Assembly (NCBI RefSeq): GCF_019740315.1
Contig: NZ_JAHXZR010000015.1
Span: forward strand, 1 to 64,000
DNA: 64,000 bases
DNA from: Oceanobacter mangrovi
GTDB lineage: Bacteria > Pseudomonadota > Gammaproteobacteria > Pseudomonadales > Oceanobacteraceae
Direction of reading: 5' to 3'
The notes beneath the pieces are model-generated. The model was given only the letters and a program-made list of their open reading frames with translations, searched no databases and was not told the DNA's origin. The translations under genes and the position numbers were made by a program. Shown here in pieces: positions 21,134-30,745 of the stretch; the stretch's first letter is position 1; the number at the start of each line of letters is the position of its first letter.

Positions 21134-23545
21134 TTGCCGAACCACCCATCCATTCGTCGTCAGTTGCTGTTTGTTGCCATCAGTTCTGCCTTGTTGGCTC
21201 CGCTTGCAAATACCGCCAGTGCTGCCAGCCCAACCGCGCCGCAACAGCAGCTGGTGATCGACATCGCCGCCATGCCGTTAACCGATGCCCTGCGTCAGCT
21301 GGCCTTGCAAAGCCATTTCCAGATCAGCGCCAGCAGCGTGTCACTGCAGGGTCTGCAAAGCCCGGCGTTGCAGGGCCGATATGACGTTGAAGAAGCACTG
21401 CAAATCCTGCTGCAAGGTACTGGCCTGCAGGCCCGCCGTATTGGTGGCACCAGCTTCACCATTGACGAGCCAGCCGAGCCACAAACCGACGTCAATGATT
21501 ACAGTGCCATAGAAGAAGTGGTCGCCGTCGGTGGTTATATCGAACGTGAGCAGCTGGATACCGCCACAGGTCTGGGCCTGAAACCGCTGGAAACCCCGCA
21601 GTCGGTGACGGTATTTACCGCCCAGCGTCTGAAAGACCAGCAGCTGGAAACCATTCAGGACGTGGTCAGCAGCACCATTGGCCTCACCAGTACCGACACA
21701 GACACCGTCCGTAACGGCTTCTCTTCCCGTGGTTTTGATGTTTCCAACTACCAGGTTGATGGCCTGCCGCTGTCATGGTCATTGGGTGGCGACTCCGGCG
21801 AAACCATCGCCGACGTTTCCATGTACGAACGGGTTGAGTTTGTGCGTGGTGCCACCGGCTTGCTGACGGGCGCTGGTAATCCATCGGCATCGATCAACTT
21901 TGTTCGCAAACACGCCGACAGTGATGAATTCCACGCCACCATTGATGCCTCGGTGGGCAGCTGGAACAAAAAAGAACTGCTGGTTGATGTCGGCTCCGGC
22001 CTCAACGACAGCGGCAGTATTCGTGGCCGTCTGGTAGCCAAAAAAGCCAGCAAGGATTCCTGGCAGGATCTCTACCACGAAAAACGCACTGTGCTGTACG
22101 GCACCATTGAAGCCGACCTGACGGCCACCACCTTGCTGCGCGCCGGTGCCAGCATGGATCACCATGAACCGACCGGGGTGACCTGGGGATCACTGCCAAG
22201 CAATTTCAGCGACGGCAGCCAGACCGATTGGGAGCGTTCCAAGACTACCTCCGCCGACTGGACCAAGTGGGAAACCAAGGGCACCAACTATTTCGTTAAT
22301 CTGGAGCACACTCTCGACAACGGCTGGCTGGTAAAAGCCACGGCCAACCGCCTGATTTACGATAAAGATACCAAGCTTCTGTATATGTACACCTTGGCGA
22401 GTACTGGTCTCGATAAAGAAACCGGTGAAGGCCTCGTCACCTGGCCAATCAACTCCTACGGTTACAGCCGTCAGGACACCCTCAATGTGCAATTGCAAGG
22501 TGACTTTGAATTGGGTGGCAATTACCACGAGTTCACCCTGGGTGCCCAACGTTCCGTACAAACGGCACGGACATGGGAATACAACGAGCTGAGCTACCCG
22601 AGCTCCGGCAACTTCTATGAATGGGATGGCAGTTCGGCTGAACCGGAATGGGAAGACACTGCGACCCAAACCCTGTCGATGCGTACTATTCAAACCGGTG
22701 TTTATGCTGCCACCCGTCTGAACATTACGGACGCCCTGAAAACCATTGTCGGTGCCCGTATTGCCAGCTGGAACCGCAGCGGCAACAGCTGGGGCGAAGA
22801 CACCAACTTCGGTAACACTGGAGAGCTGATCCCCTATGTTGGCGTACTCTACGACCTGACAGAAACCCAGCGTTTGTACGCCAGCTACACCACTATTTTT
22901 ATGCCGCAAAATTACCGTACCTATGAAGCTCGGCAAATCGACGCCCTCACCGGAGAAAACTGGGAGGCTGGTTTGAAAAGCAGCTGGCTGGATGACCAAC
23001 TGCAAACGACCGTTACCTTCTACCGCACCGTCCAAAGTAACGTTGCACAAAAACTGAGCACCTACGTCAAAGGAACAGAACAATACGACACCGATGGCAA
23101 TGTTGTCGGAGGTGAAGATGCCTATCGACAGGCGAACAGCACAGATACCAAAGGTGGAGAAATCGAAGTGGTTGGTAATCTGACCGACACCTGGCAAATC
23201 CACGCAGGCTATGAGCATTTCCGATCAAAGGATATTAGTGAACTCGATATCAACTCAGACCATGCCCGCGAAACCTTCAACCTGTTTACCACCCTCGAGC
23301 TGAACAACCTGACGCTGGGTGGCGGTGCCGACTGGCAGGGCCGCATTTATGGCCCAAGCGTTGAGCAACCGGGCTTTACCCTGATTAACCTGATGGCTCG
23401 TTATCAGATTACCCCGGCGCTTTCGACCCAGTTCAATGTGGCCAACCTGACCGACAAGAAATATTTCAGCCAGGTCGGCTCCAGCGGTCAGTACCGTTAT
23501 GGAGCCCCACGCAAGCTGAACCTCGGCGTCAGCTACGAGTTTTAA
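21134..23545 (+). CDS. TonB-dependent siderophore receptor with N-terminal signalling domain
   Basis: This 803-residue outer membrane receptor imports ferric siderophore using TonB energy. It has a signal peptide (about 1-30), a secretin/TonB N-terminal signalling domain (IDIAAMPLTDALRQLALQS, about 38-110), a plug with the TonB-box region and QSVTVFTAQRLKDQ, and a 22-strand-type barrel ending in the aromatic LNLGVSYEF. The signalling domain and upstream sigma/anti-sigma genes make it a transducer as well as a transporter, of the FpvA/FecA class. The start is TTG with AGGAG nine bases upstream; no suitable ATG precedes the signal peptide. The siderophore is unknown. Confidence 0.93.
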   Translation: MPNHPSIRRQLLFVAISSALLAPLANTASAASPTAPQQQLVIDIAAMPLTDALRQLALQSHFQISASSVSLQGLQSPALQGRYDVEEALQILLQGTGLQARRIGGTSFTIDEPAEPQTDVNDYSAIEEVVAVGGYIEREQLDTATGLGLKPLETPQSVTVFTAQRLKDQQLETIQDVVSSTIGLTSTDTDTVRNGFSSRGFDVSNYQVDGLPLSWSLGGDSGETIADVSMYERVEFVRGATGLLTGAGNPSASINFVRKHADSDEFHATIDASVGSWNKKELLVDVGSGLNDSGSIRGRLVAKKASKDSWQDLYHEKRTVLYGTIEADLTATTLLRAGASMDHHEPTGVTWGSLPSNFSDGSQTDWERSKTTSADWTKWETKGTNYFVNLEHTLDNGWLVKATANRLIYDKDTKLLYMYTLASTGLDKETGEGLVTWPINSYGYSRQDTLNVQLQGDFELGGNYHEFTLGAQRSVQTARTWEYNELSYPSSGNFYEWDGSSAEPEWEDTATQTLSMRTIQTGVYAATRLNITDALKTIVGARIASWNRSGNSWGEDTNFGNTGELIPYVGVLYDLTETQRLYASYTTIFMPQNYRTYEARQIDALTGENWEAGLKSSWLDDQLQTTVTFYRTVQSNVAQKLSTYVKGTEQYDTDGNVVGGEDAYRQANSTDTKGGEIEVVGNLTDTWQIHAGYEHFRSKDISELDINSDHARETFNLFTTLELNNLTLGGGADWQGRIYGPSVEQPGFTLINLMARYQITPALSTQFNVANLTDKKYFSQVGSSGQYRYGAPRKLNLGVSYEF

Positions 23546-23563
23546 CCCTGTTTAAGCCTTGTC

Positions 23564-23588
23564 GCAGCAGTCGGATGACGACTGCTGC
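23564..23588 (+). terminator. Stem-loop after the receptor gene
   Basis: Ten-nt perfect arms (GCAGCAGTCG and its complement) flank a GATGA loop between the receptor and PepSY genes. There is no clear U-tract, so it may only attenuate readthrough or stabilise the receptor message. Confidence 0.5.
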
Positions 23589-23627
23589 CTGACCAGGAAT
23601 TTGCCGCCACATTCGAGGGAATCCTGA

Positions 23628-24899
23628 ATGCGATCGACACTGGTTTTATTACACCGCTGGGCTGGTTTGACCACAGCGGTTTTTCTGTTTATCACCGGCC
23701 TCACCGGCGCGGTGATTTCCTGGGATCATGAGCTGGATGAATGGCTCAACGGCCATTTACTGGATGCCAATACCCCGGGCCAGCCAATCCCCATGTTTGA
23801 GTTGATCGAACAGGCTGAGGCCCGCCACCCGCACATGCAGGTGCTGTATACACCACTAACCCCGGAGCCAGGCCATTCCGTCAGCTTCTACGTTCAGCCA
23901 CGACTGAACCCGGCAACGGGAGAACGTTATGAGCTGGGCTTCAACCAGTTGTTTGTTGATCCGGTATCCGGCGCAGAACTCGGCACCCGCCAGTGGGGGG
24001 CGGTATGGCCACTCAGCAGCGAAACCTTTGTGTCTTTCCTCTACAAGCTGCACTACAGCCTGCACCTGCCGGAAATGTGGGGAATTGATGAATGGGGCAT
24101 CTGGCTGCTGGGGGGGATTGCGCTGATCTGGACGCTCGACTGCTTCTTTGGCATCGCCCTGACCTGGCCGAAATTCAGCACCCAACGCGGTGACACCAGC
24201 GCAGTGAAAACCCGCAACTGGTTCGGCAACTGGGGCAAACGTTTTGGTATTCGCTGGAATGGTGGCCGTTACAAGCTCAACTTCGATCTGCATCAGGCTG
24301 TCAGCCTGTGGACCTGGGGACTGTTGCTGATAATCGCCTTCACCGCCTTCTCACTGAACCTCAAGCGGGAAGTGTTTATGCCGGTGCTGTCAGCCATTTC
24401 CGACGTCACGCCGACGCCCTACGATGTGCATCCGTTTATTGCACTGGCCGATGTGAAGCAGCCCAACCTGACCATGCAGCAGGCGATCGAAACCGCCACA
24501 GAACGCGCCCGCGAGCTCGGCTGGGATGAGCCAGCAGGTGCTGTCTATTACGCCCGCCAGTTCGGTTTTTACGACGTCAAACTGTTCTTCCCTGACAACG
24601 ACCACGGTACTGCGGGAGCTGGCCATAAAGAGCTGTATGTTGATGCTTACAGTGGTGAAATTCTGGGCCAGCGGATTCCGTGGCAAGGTTCGGTTGCCGA
24701 TCTGTTTGTGCAGGCCCAGTTCCCGCTGCATTCCGGTCGAATTCTGGGGCTGCCGGGTCGTATCCTGATTTCGGCCATGGGCCTGGTGGTGGCCATGCTG
24801 TCGGTCACAGGCGTTATTATCTGGTGGCGCAAACGCAAGGCTCGCAAAGCCACGGCAGCCAAACAGCAGCAAAAGAGCGCCCAGCCGCTGGCCGTTTAA
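23628..24899 (+). CDS. PepSY-associated membrane protein (iron uptake)
   Basis: This 423-residue inner membrane protein belongs to the PepSY_TM family. It starts with a membrane segment headed by the conserved LHRWAGL, contains KLHYSLHLPEMWG and DLHQAVSLWTWGLLL, and ends with QFPLHSGRILGLPGR before a final membrane segment. The conserved histidines suggest heme binding or iron reduction. Members are usually beside siderophore receptors and are thought to help release iron in the periplasm. GAGGGAA precedes the ATG. It is probably the last gene of the iron cassette. Confidence 0.87.
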   Translation: MRSTLVLLHRWAGLTTAVFLFITGLTGAVISWDHELDEWLNGHLLDANTPGQPIPMFELIEQAEARHPHMQVLYTPLTPEPGHSVSFYVQPRLNPATGERYELGFNQLFVDPVSGAELGTRQWGAVWPLSSETFVSFLYKLHYSLHLPEMWGIDEWGIWLLGGIALIWTLDCFFGIALTWPKFSTQRGDTSAVKTRNWFGNWGKRFGIRWNGGRYKLNFDLHQAVSLWTWGLLLIIAFTAFSLNLKREVFMPVLSAISDVTPTPYDVHPFIALADVKQPNLTMQQAIETATERARELGWDEPAGAVYYARQFGFYDVKLFFPDNDHGTAGAGHKELYVDAYSGEILGQRIPWQGSVADLFVQAQFPLHSGRILGLPGRILISAMGLVVAMLSVTGVIIWWRKRKARKATAAKQQQKSAQPLAV

Positions 24900-24961
24900 T
24901 CGCTGTACTGGCCCGTTGTAATTGTTATGCTGCCAGCAATGACCAACGGGCTGGAGCCAAC

Positions 24962-25405
<444 letters not shown>

Positions 25406-25417
25406 TGCGGTTATTCA

Positions 25418-25444
25418 ACCCGGACGCTGTAGCAGGCTCCGGGT
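25418..25444. terminator. Stem-loop between convergent genes
   Basis: Seven-nt arms (ACCCGGA and TCCGGGT) flank a 13-nt loop in the short gap between the small membrane protein gene and the large repeat protein gene. It is a plausible shared terminator, though a U-tract is not obvious. Confidence 0.45.
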
Positions 25445-25463
25445 CGCCCGATTGATTGCCTGA

Positions 25464-28358
25464 TTATTCCACCATCACCCAGAAACGTATTTCAAAGCCA
25501 GGGTTACCACTGCTGTTACGCTCGTTCATAACACCGGTCGGATTGATGCGAATATTGGTGACGTTGGCGTCCAGTCCCTTGGCATCTGCAGATGGCGTAT
25601 AACCCCAACTGCTGCCACCATCGGCGGAATATTGCAGCTGGCCACTGCTCCAGCTGAGACCACTGCTGATGCTGTCATCTTCAAAAATCACCGCAGCGCT
25701 GGTGCCTTCGATACCGTCCACGTACATCACCAGGTTGGCCGGAATCGCATCGGTAATCGTGATGGAATCGGCATCAACCTGCCCCAGCCCCGAGTTTTCC
25801 ACCTTGATGGAATATTCCACCAGCGCCCCCGGAATGGCTTTTGGATTATTGGTACCGTTGACCGGGTCTTCCACCGCAATGGCTTGCTTGATCACGCTCA
25901 GTTTGGGTTTCAACTGTTCGTTGGTGAAGGTACAGACGATGTCGGTGTCATCAATGCCAATGGTCAGGCTGTTACTGGCGCTGTCAAAACCGTCGGTGCC
26001 GGAACAGGTTACCGTGGTGGCAAAGTCACTGAGATCCAGCGTGCCCGAACCAGACAGCCAGGTTTCCGCCAGGCTGCCGGATTCCAGGATATACACCGTC
26101 GCCGGATCGCCGCTGGTGAGGTTTTCGGCAACAGAAGTGGAATCATGGGTGGCGTCGGCGTCATTACCGAAGCCAGAGCTGGTCAGCTCAATCACACTGC
26201 CGGCATCCGCGTTAACCCATTGCTTTTGCAGCGTCAGGCTGGCGCTTTTGCGGCTGTTGGTGAAGGTACATTCGATATCAGTATCATCCTGCCCCACCAG
26301 CAAGGTGCTGTCGGTCAGACCATCGGTGCCACTGCAGCTGATGACGCTGTTGTAATAGTTGGGTTCGCCACTCAACCAGCTCTCTGCCAGCGTCCCGCTT
26401 TCGCCGACATAAACGGTGGCGGCGCTGCCAGAATCCAGGTTGTCACCGCTGGCATTGGATACCGAGCTGGCAAGACTGGCGTTGTTGATAAAACCACTGC
26501 TCGCCAGACTCACTTCGTCGTTCTCAAAACCCACCTGCCATTGCTTGCTGAGCACCAGATTGGCAGTCTTACGGCTGTTGGTGAAGGTACAGATAATATC
26601 GCCATTGGGCATGGTAAAACTGGCCGAGTTGCCATCGCCGGATGCCGCTACTGCCGTCGCCGGATCGGTATCACAGACGTAACTGGCGTTGTAATCGTTG
26701 AGGTCAGTATCGGTGCCAGCCGCTTCCGCGGCGCTAACGGTTGCGCCGACATCGACGATGGTCGACACCGTAGTGCCATCACCGCCTTCTTCCGACCACT
26801 CACCGTTGGCGCTCATTAAAAACAGCCCCGGCTTGAAGGGATCATCCAGCACCTTGGTAACCGTCAACGGTCGCTGACGAATATTGGTGTAGGTACAGAG
26901 AATTTCAGCCCCTGGCGACATCGCGTTGGCGTCCATCGACACGGTTGCCGTGTCGTAGTCATAACTGATAGTACCGGCAGCCACCGGATAACCGTTGTCG
27001 ACACAGGACATATCGTCGAGGCGGAAATCGGTCTGGCTGGTCTCACTCACAGAAGCGGCGGTATAGGGCGTCAGATACTGCACACTGCCTTGCTCGGCGG
27101 TATCAACAGCCGTGGTTGAAATGGTTGCTGTGCTCCAGCCTGCGGTGCCGGTAAATTCAAAGCTGCCAATGTCGCCAGTGGAGATTTTCTCGATCTGAAT
27201 CTGCGGCTTCTTGGTATTGGTAATGGTGCACTCACCCGCAGACGTGGTGGTGTTTAGCACCATCGCCATACTGCGATTGGCGGTGTCTGTGCTGTAGGAA
27301 ACGCCGCCAGAGCAAGTGATATCCTCAGCGGTTTCAACCCAGCCAGTGGTGGTCGCTTCAGTAACCGTAAGCGTCTGGTCACTGTCACTGGCGGTCATAA
27401 ATACCCGCGCGGTTTCGCCGTCACTGAGGGTAAACGTCGTGCTATTGGTTGCTTCCGAGATGGTGGCAGGAATATAGGTGCCACCGCTCACGCCAGTGCT
27501 GCTCAGCGTCGCGCCAACCAGAGCAATCACCTTGCTGCCACTGGGTGCGGTCGCGGTATAGGTAAAACTTTGTGGTGTAAAGCCATCGGTGGTAATCGAC
27601 TGCTGATCTGGTGTGGTCTGTTTGGTGATGTCCATCCAGACCCCTACCTGCACGGCTACCACACCGTTCACCACCGAAGTACCCGTCACACACTTGGATT
27701 TATTGTCCTGGGATACGTCGGTCGGGCCGGTACACAGGCCGTTATTTTTTTCATTCTGCTTGTATGACAGCATGTAGGGGATTTGCAGCGCACTGGTGGC
27801 GGAGTCGGCAGTACAGACCACCTTGATCTTGTCGATGCGGTTGGTGGTATCGCCCCCGCCCATATAGTCGCCACACAGGTCACCGGCTTCATCGTTGGCC
27901 GCCGCAAACCAGGGATTGGAAACCGTTGGCGTCGGGTTATCCAGCGCCGGGAAAGTTGCAACCGAACAGAGTGCATTGCCGGAATTGAGAGTACTGGCAG
28001 TGGAAACTGCCGGGTTGTTGCCTTCCTGACCGACAAAAAAACCGACGTCGTAACGGTCAGTATTGGAACCCGACAGCTCAATTTCCACCACGAATTCAAA
28101 ATCCTGCCCGGCCATACAGAATGGTGGTTCACCATCAGCGGCACTGAACGTCGGCGATACGGTAAATTCACCGGCTGTACAGTTAAAGGTCTGGCTTGCC
28201 CGATCTGCAATACACGACAAATCCTTGGTCGCGCTGACATCAAAGTCGGCAGCTTGCGACATCAGACTCAGCATGCATGCTGGCAGCACTGAACCAGCGA
28301 TAAAAAAGAGCCGCAACAGTCGTCGTATTACCAACGCAGATATTAATCCGTATTCCAT
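25464..28358 (-). CDS. Large secreted repeat protein with DUF11-type C-terminal domain
   Basis: This protein of about 964 residues has an N-terminal signal peptide (hydrophobic segment then SQA-ADF), an unknown N-terminal domain rich in paired cysteines (about 48-230), and five repeats of about 102-112 residues, each ending in CT-x-TN (cysteines near 379, 490, 592, 699 and 811 of the longer reading). These look like prealbumin-like beta-sandwich modules, each with a Cys pair. A DUF11-like domain (PGALVEYSIKVENSGLGQVDADSITITDAIPAN) ends the protein. No sortase motif, membrane anchor or autotransporter barrel is seen, so how it reaches or attaches to the surface is unclear. The ATG is preferred over a TTG two codons upstream; neither has a strong ribosome site. 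Confidence 0.8.
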   Translation of the reverse strand: MEYGLISALVIRRLLRLFFIAGSVLPACMLSLMSQAADFDVSATKDLSCIADRASQTFNCTAGEFTVSPTFSAADGEPPFCMAGQDFEFVVEIELSGSNTDRYDVGFFVGQEGNNPAVSTASTLNSGNALCSVATFPALDNPTPTVSNPWFAAANDEAGDLCGDYMGGGDTTNRIDKIKVVCTADSATSALQIPYMLSYKQNEKNNGLCTGPTDVSQDNKSKCVTGTSVVNGVVAVQVGVWMDITKQTTPDQQSITTDGFTPQSFTYTATAPSGSKVIALVGATLSSTGVSGGTYIPATISEATNSTTFTLSDGETARVFMTASDSDQTLTVTEATTTGWVETAEDITCSGGVSYSTDTANRSMAMVLNTTTSAGECTITNTKKPQIQIEKISTGDIGSFEFTGTAGWSTATISTTAVDTAEQGSVQYLTPYTAASVSETSQTDFRLDDMSCVDNGYPVAAGTISYDYDTATVSMDANAMSPGAEILCTYTNIRQRPLTVTKVLDDPFKPGLFLMSANGEWSEEGGDGTTVSTIVDVGATVSAAEAAGTDTDLNDYNASYVCDTDPATAVAASGDGNSASFTMPNGDIICTFTNSRKTANLVLSKQWQVGFENDEVSLASSGFINNASLASSVSNASGDNLDSGSAATVYVGESGTLAESWLSGEPNYYNSVISCSGTDGLTDSTLLVGQDDTDIECTFTNSRKSASLTLQKQWVNADAGSVIELTSSGFGNDADATHDSTSVAENLTSGDPATVYILESGSLAETWLSGSGTLDLSDFATTVTCSGTDGFDSASNSLTIGIDDTDIVCTFTNEQLKPKLSVIKQAIAVEDPVNGTNNPKAIPGALVEYSIKVENSGLGQVDADSITITDAIPANLVMYVDGIEGTSAAVIFEDDSISSGLSWSSGQLQYSADGGSSWGYTPSADAKGLDANVTNIRINPTGVMNERNSSGNPGFEIRFWVMVE

Positions 28359-28742
28359 GGACAACTACCAAATACAAGGTTTAAAAGCCAGACTGCTACG
28401 ACTGATAGTTGATAGGTTTATAAACTAAAAGTACACAATCAGTTACATGAATATACTATTTATTCACAATAAGAAAAACTGGTTCGCAAGTGGATAAATT
28501 GCTTGAGCGCTATAAAAAACTGACTATTGAAGACAGACAAAATGGTCAAAGATGGTTATTTGCACAGCCTTTACCGATTCGATGACACAGTCCTGACGAC
28601 CGCACCGTTAATCACACAGACAGGCCATGCAAGACGCAGCTTTATGCCATATCAACAAATCAATAATGAGTACCAGAGCACAGTTGACAGACTACCCGTC
28701 AGCCCTATGATGACCACTTCTTAATAGTCAAAGGACACCACC
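28359..28742. other. AT-rich divergent intergenic region
   Basis: This stretch separates the secreted repeat protein from the CorC-type gene, transcribed in opposite directions. It is clearly more AT-rich than its neighbours and must hold both promoters, but I could not pick out a clean -35/-10 pair. A 65-codon open frame inside it (28527-28724) lacks a ribosome site and recognisable features. No repeat was noticed. Confidence 0.5.
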
Positions 28743-30023
28743 TTGAACGAGGTTCCCTTAAGTGTGCTATTCGGCATACTCGTGGTACTGATCATTTTTT
28801 CAGGATTCTTCTCCAGCTCTGAAACCGGCATGATGTCGCTTAACCGCTACCGCCTGCGTCACCTGGCAAAGAATAACCATCAGGGCGCCAAACTGGCTTC
28901 CAAACTGCTCGACAAACCCGATCGTCTGATCGGCACCATCCTGACCGGTAACAACCTGGTGAACTTCGCTGCGGCTGCCCTGGCCACCATCATCAGTCAG
29001 CGCCTGTGGCCTGATAACCCGGATCTGGCAGTGTTTGTTAACACCATCCTGTTTACCCTGATCGTACTGATTTTTGCGGAACTGACGCCCAAGACGCTGG
29101 CCGCCATCGCCCCTGAACAAATTGCCTTTCCAGCCGCCCGCTTGCTGCTGGGGCTGCAATGGTTACTGCATCCGTTCGTCTGGTTTGTGAACACCATCGC
29201 CAATGGCCTGCTGAAGCTGGCCAGGGTTGATACCAACCAGGCCAACTCCGACAGCCTCAGCACCGAAGAGCTGCGCACTGTGGTGCGGGAAGCCGGTGGC
29301 ATGATTCCGAAGCGCCACCAGCACATGCTGCTGAGTATCCTTGACCTCGAAAAAATGACCGTCAATGACATCATGGTGCCGAAAGGCGAGGTCTACGGCG
29401 TCGATCTTGATGACGATATGGATACCCTGCTGGAACAGATGCGCACCACCCAGCATACTCGCGTGCCGGTTTACCGTGGCAACATCAACAACATCATCGG
29501 CATCCTGCATGTGCGTTCGATTGCCCGGGTTATCAGCCTCGAGAGTTTTTCCAAGGCCGATATCGAAGAGGCCACCCGTGAACCCTACTTCATTCCAGAA
29601 AGCACACCGCTGCACACCCAGCTGTTCAACTTCCAGAAAAACCAGCGCCGTATCGCCCTGGTGGTAGATGAATATGGCGACGTGCAGGGAATCTGTACGC
29701 TGGAAGATATTCTTGAAGAAATTGTCGGCGAATTTACTACCGATGTGGTGGCGACCAATTCACCAGATGTTCATCCACAGGAAGACGGCAGCTACATTGT
29801 CGACGGCACCGCCTATATTCGTGACGTCAACAAAACCATGAACTGGGAGCTGCCCACCGACGGGCCAAAAACCATCAGTGGGCTGATCGTGGAAATTATT
29901 GAACACATCCCGGAATCGCCGGTGTGTCTGCGCATTGGTAACTACCGGTTTGAGATTCTGCAAATCAAGGACAACATGGTCAAAGCCGTCCAGGTGACGT
30001 TCGACAAGCCACGTAAAGCCTGA
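28743..30023 (+). CDS. HlyC/CorC-family membrane protein with CBS domains (YfjD type)
   Basis: This 426-residue inner membrane protein has an N-terminal CNNM/DUF21 domain with about four hydrophobic segments (SGFFSSSETGMMSLNRYRL is the family motif, residues about 20-38), two CBS domains (MTVNDIMVPKGEVYGVD; NQRRIALVVDEYGDVQGICTLEDILEEIVGE), and a C-terminal CorC_HlyC domain (DGSYIVDGTAYIRDVNK). Relatives are linked to magnesium or cobalt efflux. The start is TTG with AAGGA seven bases upstream. Confidence 0.92.
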   Translation: MNEVPLSVLFGILVVLIIFSGFFSSSETGMMSLNRYRLRHLAKNNHQGAKLASKLLDKPDRLIGTILTGNNLVNFAAAALATIISQRLWPDNPDLAVFVNTILFTLIVLIFAELTPKTLAAIAPEQIAFPAARLLLGLQWLLHPFVWFVNTIANGLLKLARVDTNQANSDSLSTEELRTVVREAGGMIPKRHQHMLLSILDLEKMTVNDIMVPKGEVYGVDLDDDMDTLLEQMRTTQHTRVPVYRGNINNIIGILHVRSIARVISLESFSKADIEEATREPYFIPESTPLHTQLFNFQKNQRRIALVVDEYGDVQGICTLEDILEEIVGEFTTDVVATNSPDVHPQEDGSYIVDGTAYIRDVNKTMNWELPTDGPKTISGLIVEIIEHIPESPVCLRIGNYRFEILQIKDNMVKAVQVTFDKPRKA

Positions 30024-30031
30024 CCGCTGAC

Positions 30032-30050
30032 GGCGGGCGAGTTGCCCGCC
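30032..30050 (+). other. Stem-loop after the CorC-type gene
   Basis: Seven-nt G+C-rich arms (GGCGGGC and GCCCGCC) flank a GAGTT loop directly after the stop codon. No U-tract follows, so it may act as a weak attenuator before the next gene. Confidence 0.4.
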
Positions 30051-30075
30051 AGACCAACCAGAGGGAGTAACTGTT

Positions 30076-30735
30076 GTGATTTCCCGCCTGCCCCGCTGGG
30101 TCGAAGCTGGCGCCTTTTTGCTGGCGTTCATCGCTGGCAGCGTCAACGTCGTTGGCCTGCTGGGCTTCGAGCACCAATCTATTTCACACCTCTCCGGCAC
30201 TGCCAGCCAGTTTGCCAGTGCTCTTGCAGGTTGGTCTGACAAGAGCTGGCACTTACTGGGAATTCTGGTCAGTTTCCTGCTTGGTGCCGCAGTATCCGGC
30301 CTCAGCCTCAGCAATACCGCATTGGTCGAAGGGAAACCCTACAGCCCTCTGCTATTACTGGAATGCCTGCTGCTGTTATTGGCGGTCTGGCTGATGAAAG
30401 ATCATCCGATGTGGGGGCATTATGCCGCATCCATGGCCTGTGGCCTGCAGAATGCGCTGGCGACGACCTTCAGCGGTGCCATTGTTCGCACCACCCACGT
30501 GACCGGTATTGTCACCGATCTCGGCATCATGCTGGGAACCTGGTTGCGAGGGGACGGACTGGACCAGCGCAAAGCGCTGTTGTTTCTGTTGATCATCGGC
30601 GGCTTTATTTCCGGTGGCGTCGCCGCCACCTGGCTGTTCCAGCAATATCTGTTTCTGACGCTGCTGATGCCAGCAACCCTGTGCCTGCTGCTGGCCATCA
30701 GCTATTACCTGCTGATTACCCGCAGAGCACGATAA
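30076..30735 (+). CDS. DUF1275 (YoaK) family membrane protein
   Basis: This 219-residue inner membrane protein has about six hydrophobic segments. Family features are FIAGSVNVVGLLGFEHQSISHLSGTASQFA near the N-terminus and CGLQNALATTFSGAIVRTTHVTGIVTDLG in the middle. The function of DUF1275 proteins is not established. The start is GTG with GGAG eight bases upstream. It follows the CorC-type gene by about 50 nt on the same strand. Confidence 0.87.
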   Translation: MISRLPRWVEAGAFLLAFIAGSVNVVGLLGFEHQSISHLSGTASQFASALAGWSDKSWHLLGILVSFLLGAAVSGLSLSNTALVEGKPYSPLLLLECLLLLLAVWLMKDHPMWGHYAASMACGLQNALATTFSGAIVRTTHVTGIVTDLGIMLGTWLRGDGLDQRKALLFLLIIGGFISGGVAATWLFQQYLFLTLLMPATLCLLLAISYYLLITRRAR

Positions 30736-30745
30736 TCTCTAACAA

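Noticed and set aside
20846-21244. A 132-codon minus-strand frame across the receptor upstream region
   Set aside because: It reads through the palindromic repeat and into the receptor signal peptide. The sequence (WIPDQVRYDE-type) is a translated repeat, not a protein.
22190-23218. A 342-codon minus-strand frame opposite the TonB receptor
   Set aside because: Antisense to a full-length receptor with signal peptide, plug and barrel; no independent evidence.
25632-26819. A 395-codon plus-strand frame opposite the large repeat protein
   Set aside because: The repeat protein on the minus strand has a signal peptide and five internal repeats, so the plus-strand frame is a shadow of it.
28527-28724. 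A 65-codon plus-strand frame before the CorC-type gene
   Set aside because: No ribosome site or family features, and it sits in an AT-rich regulatory region.
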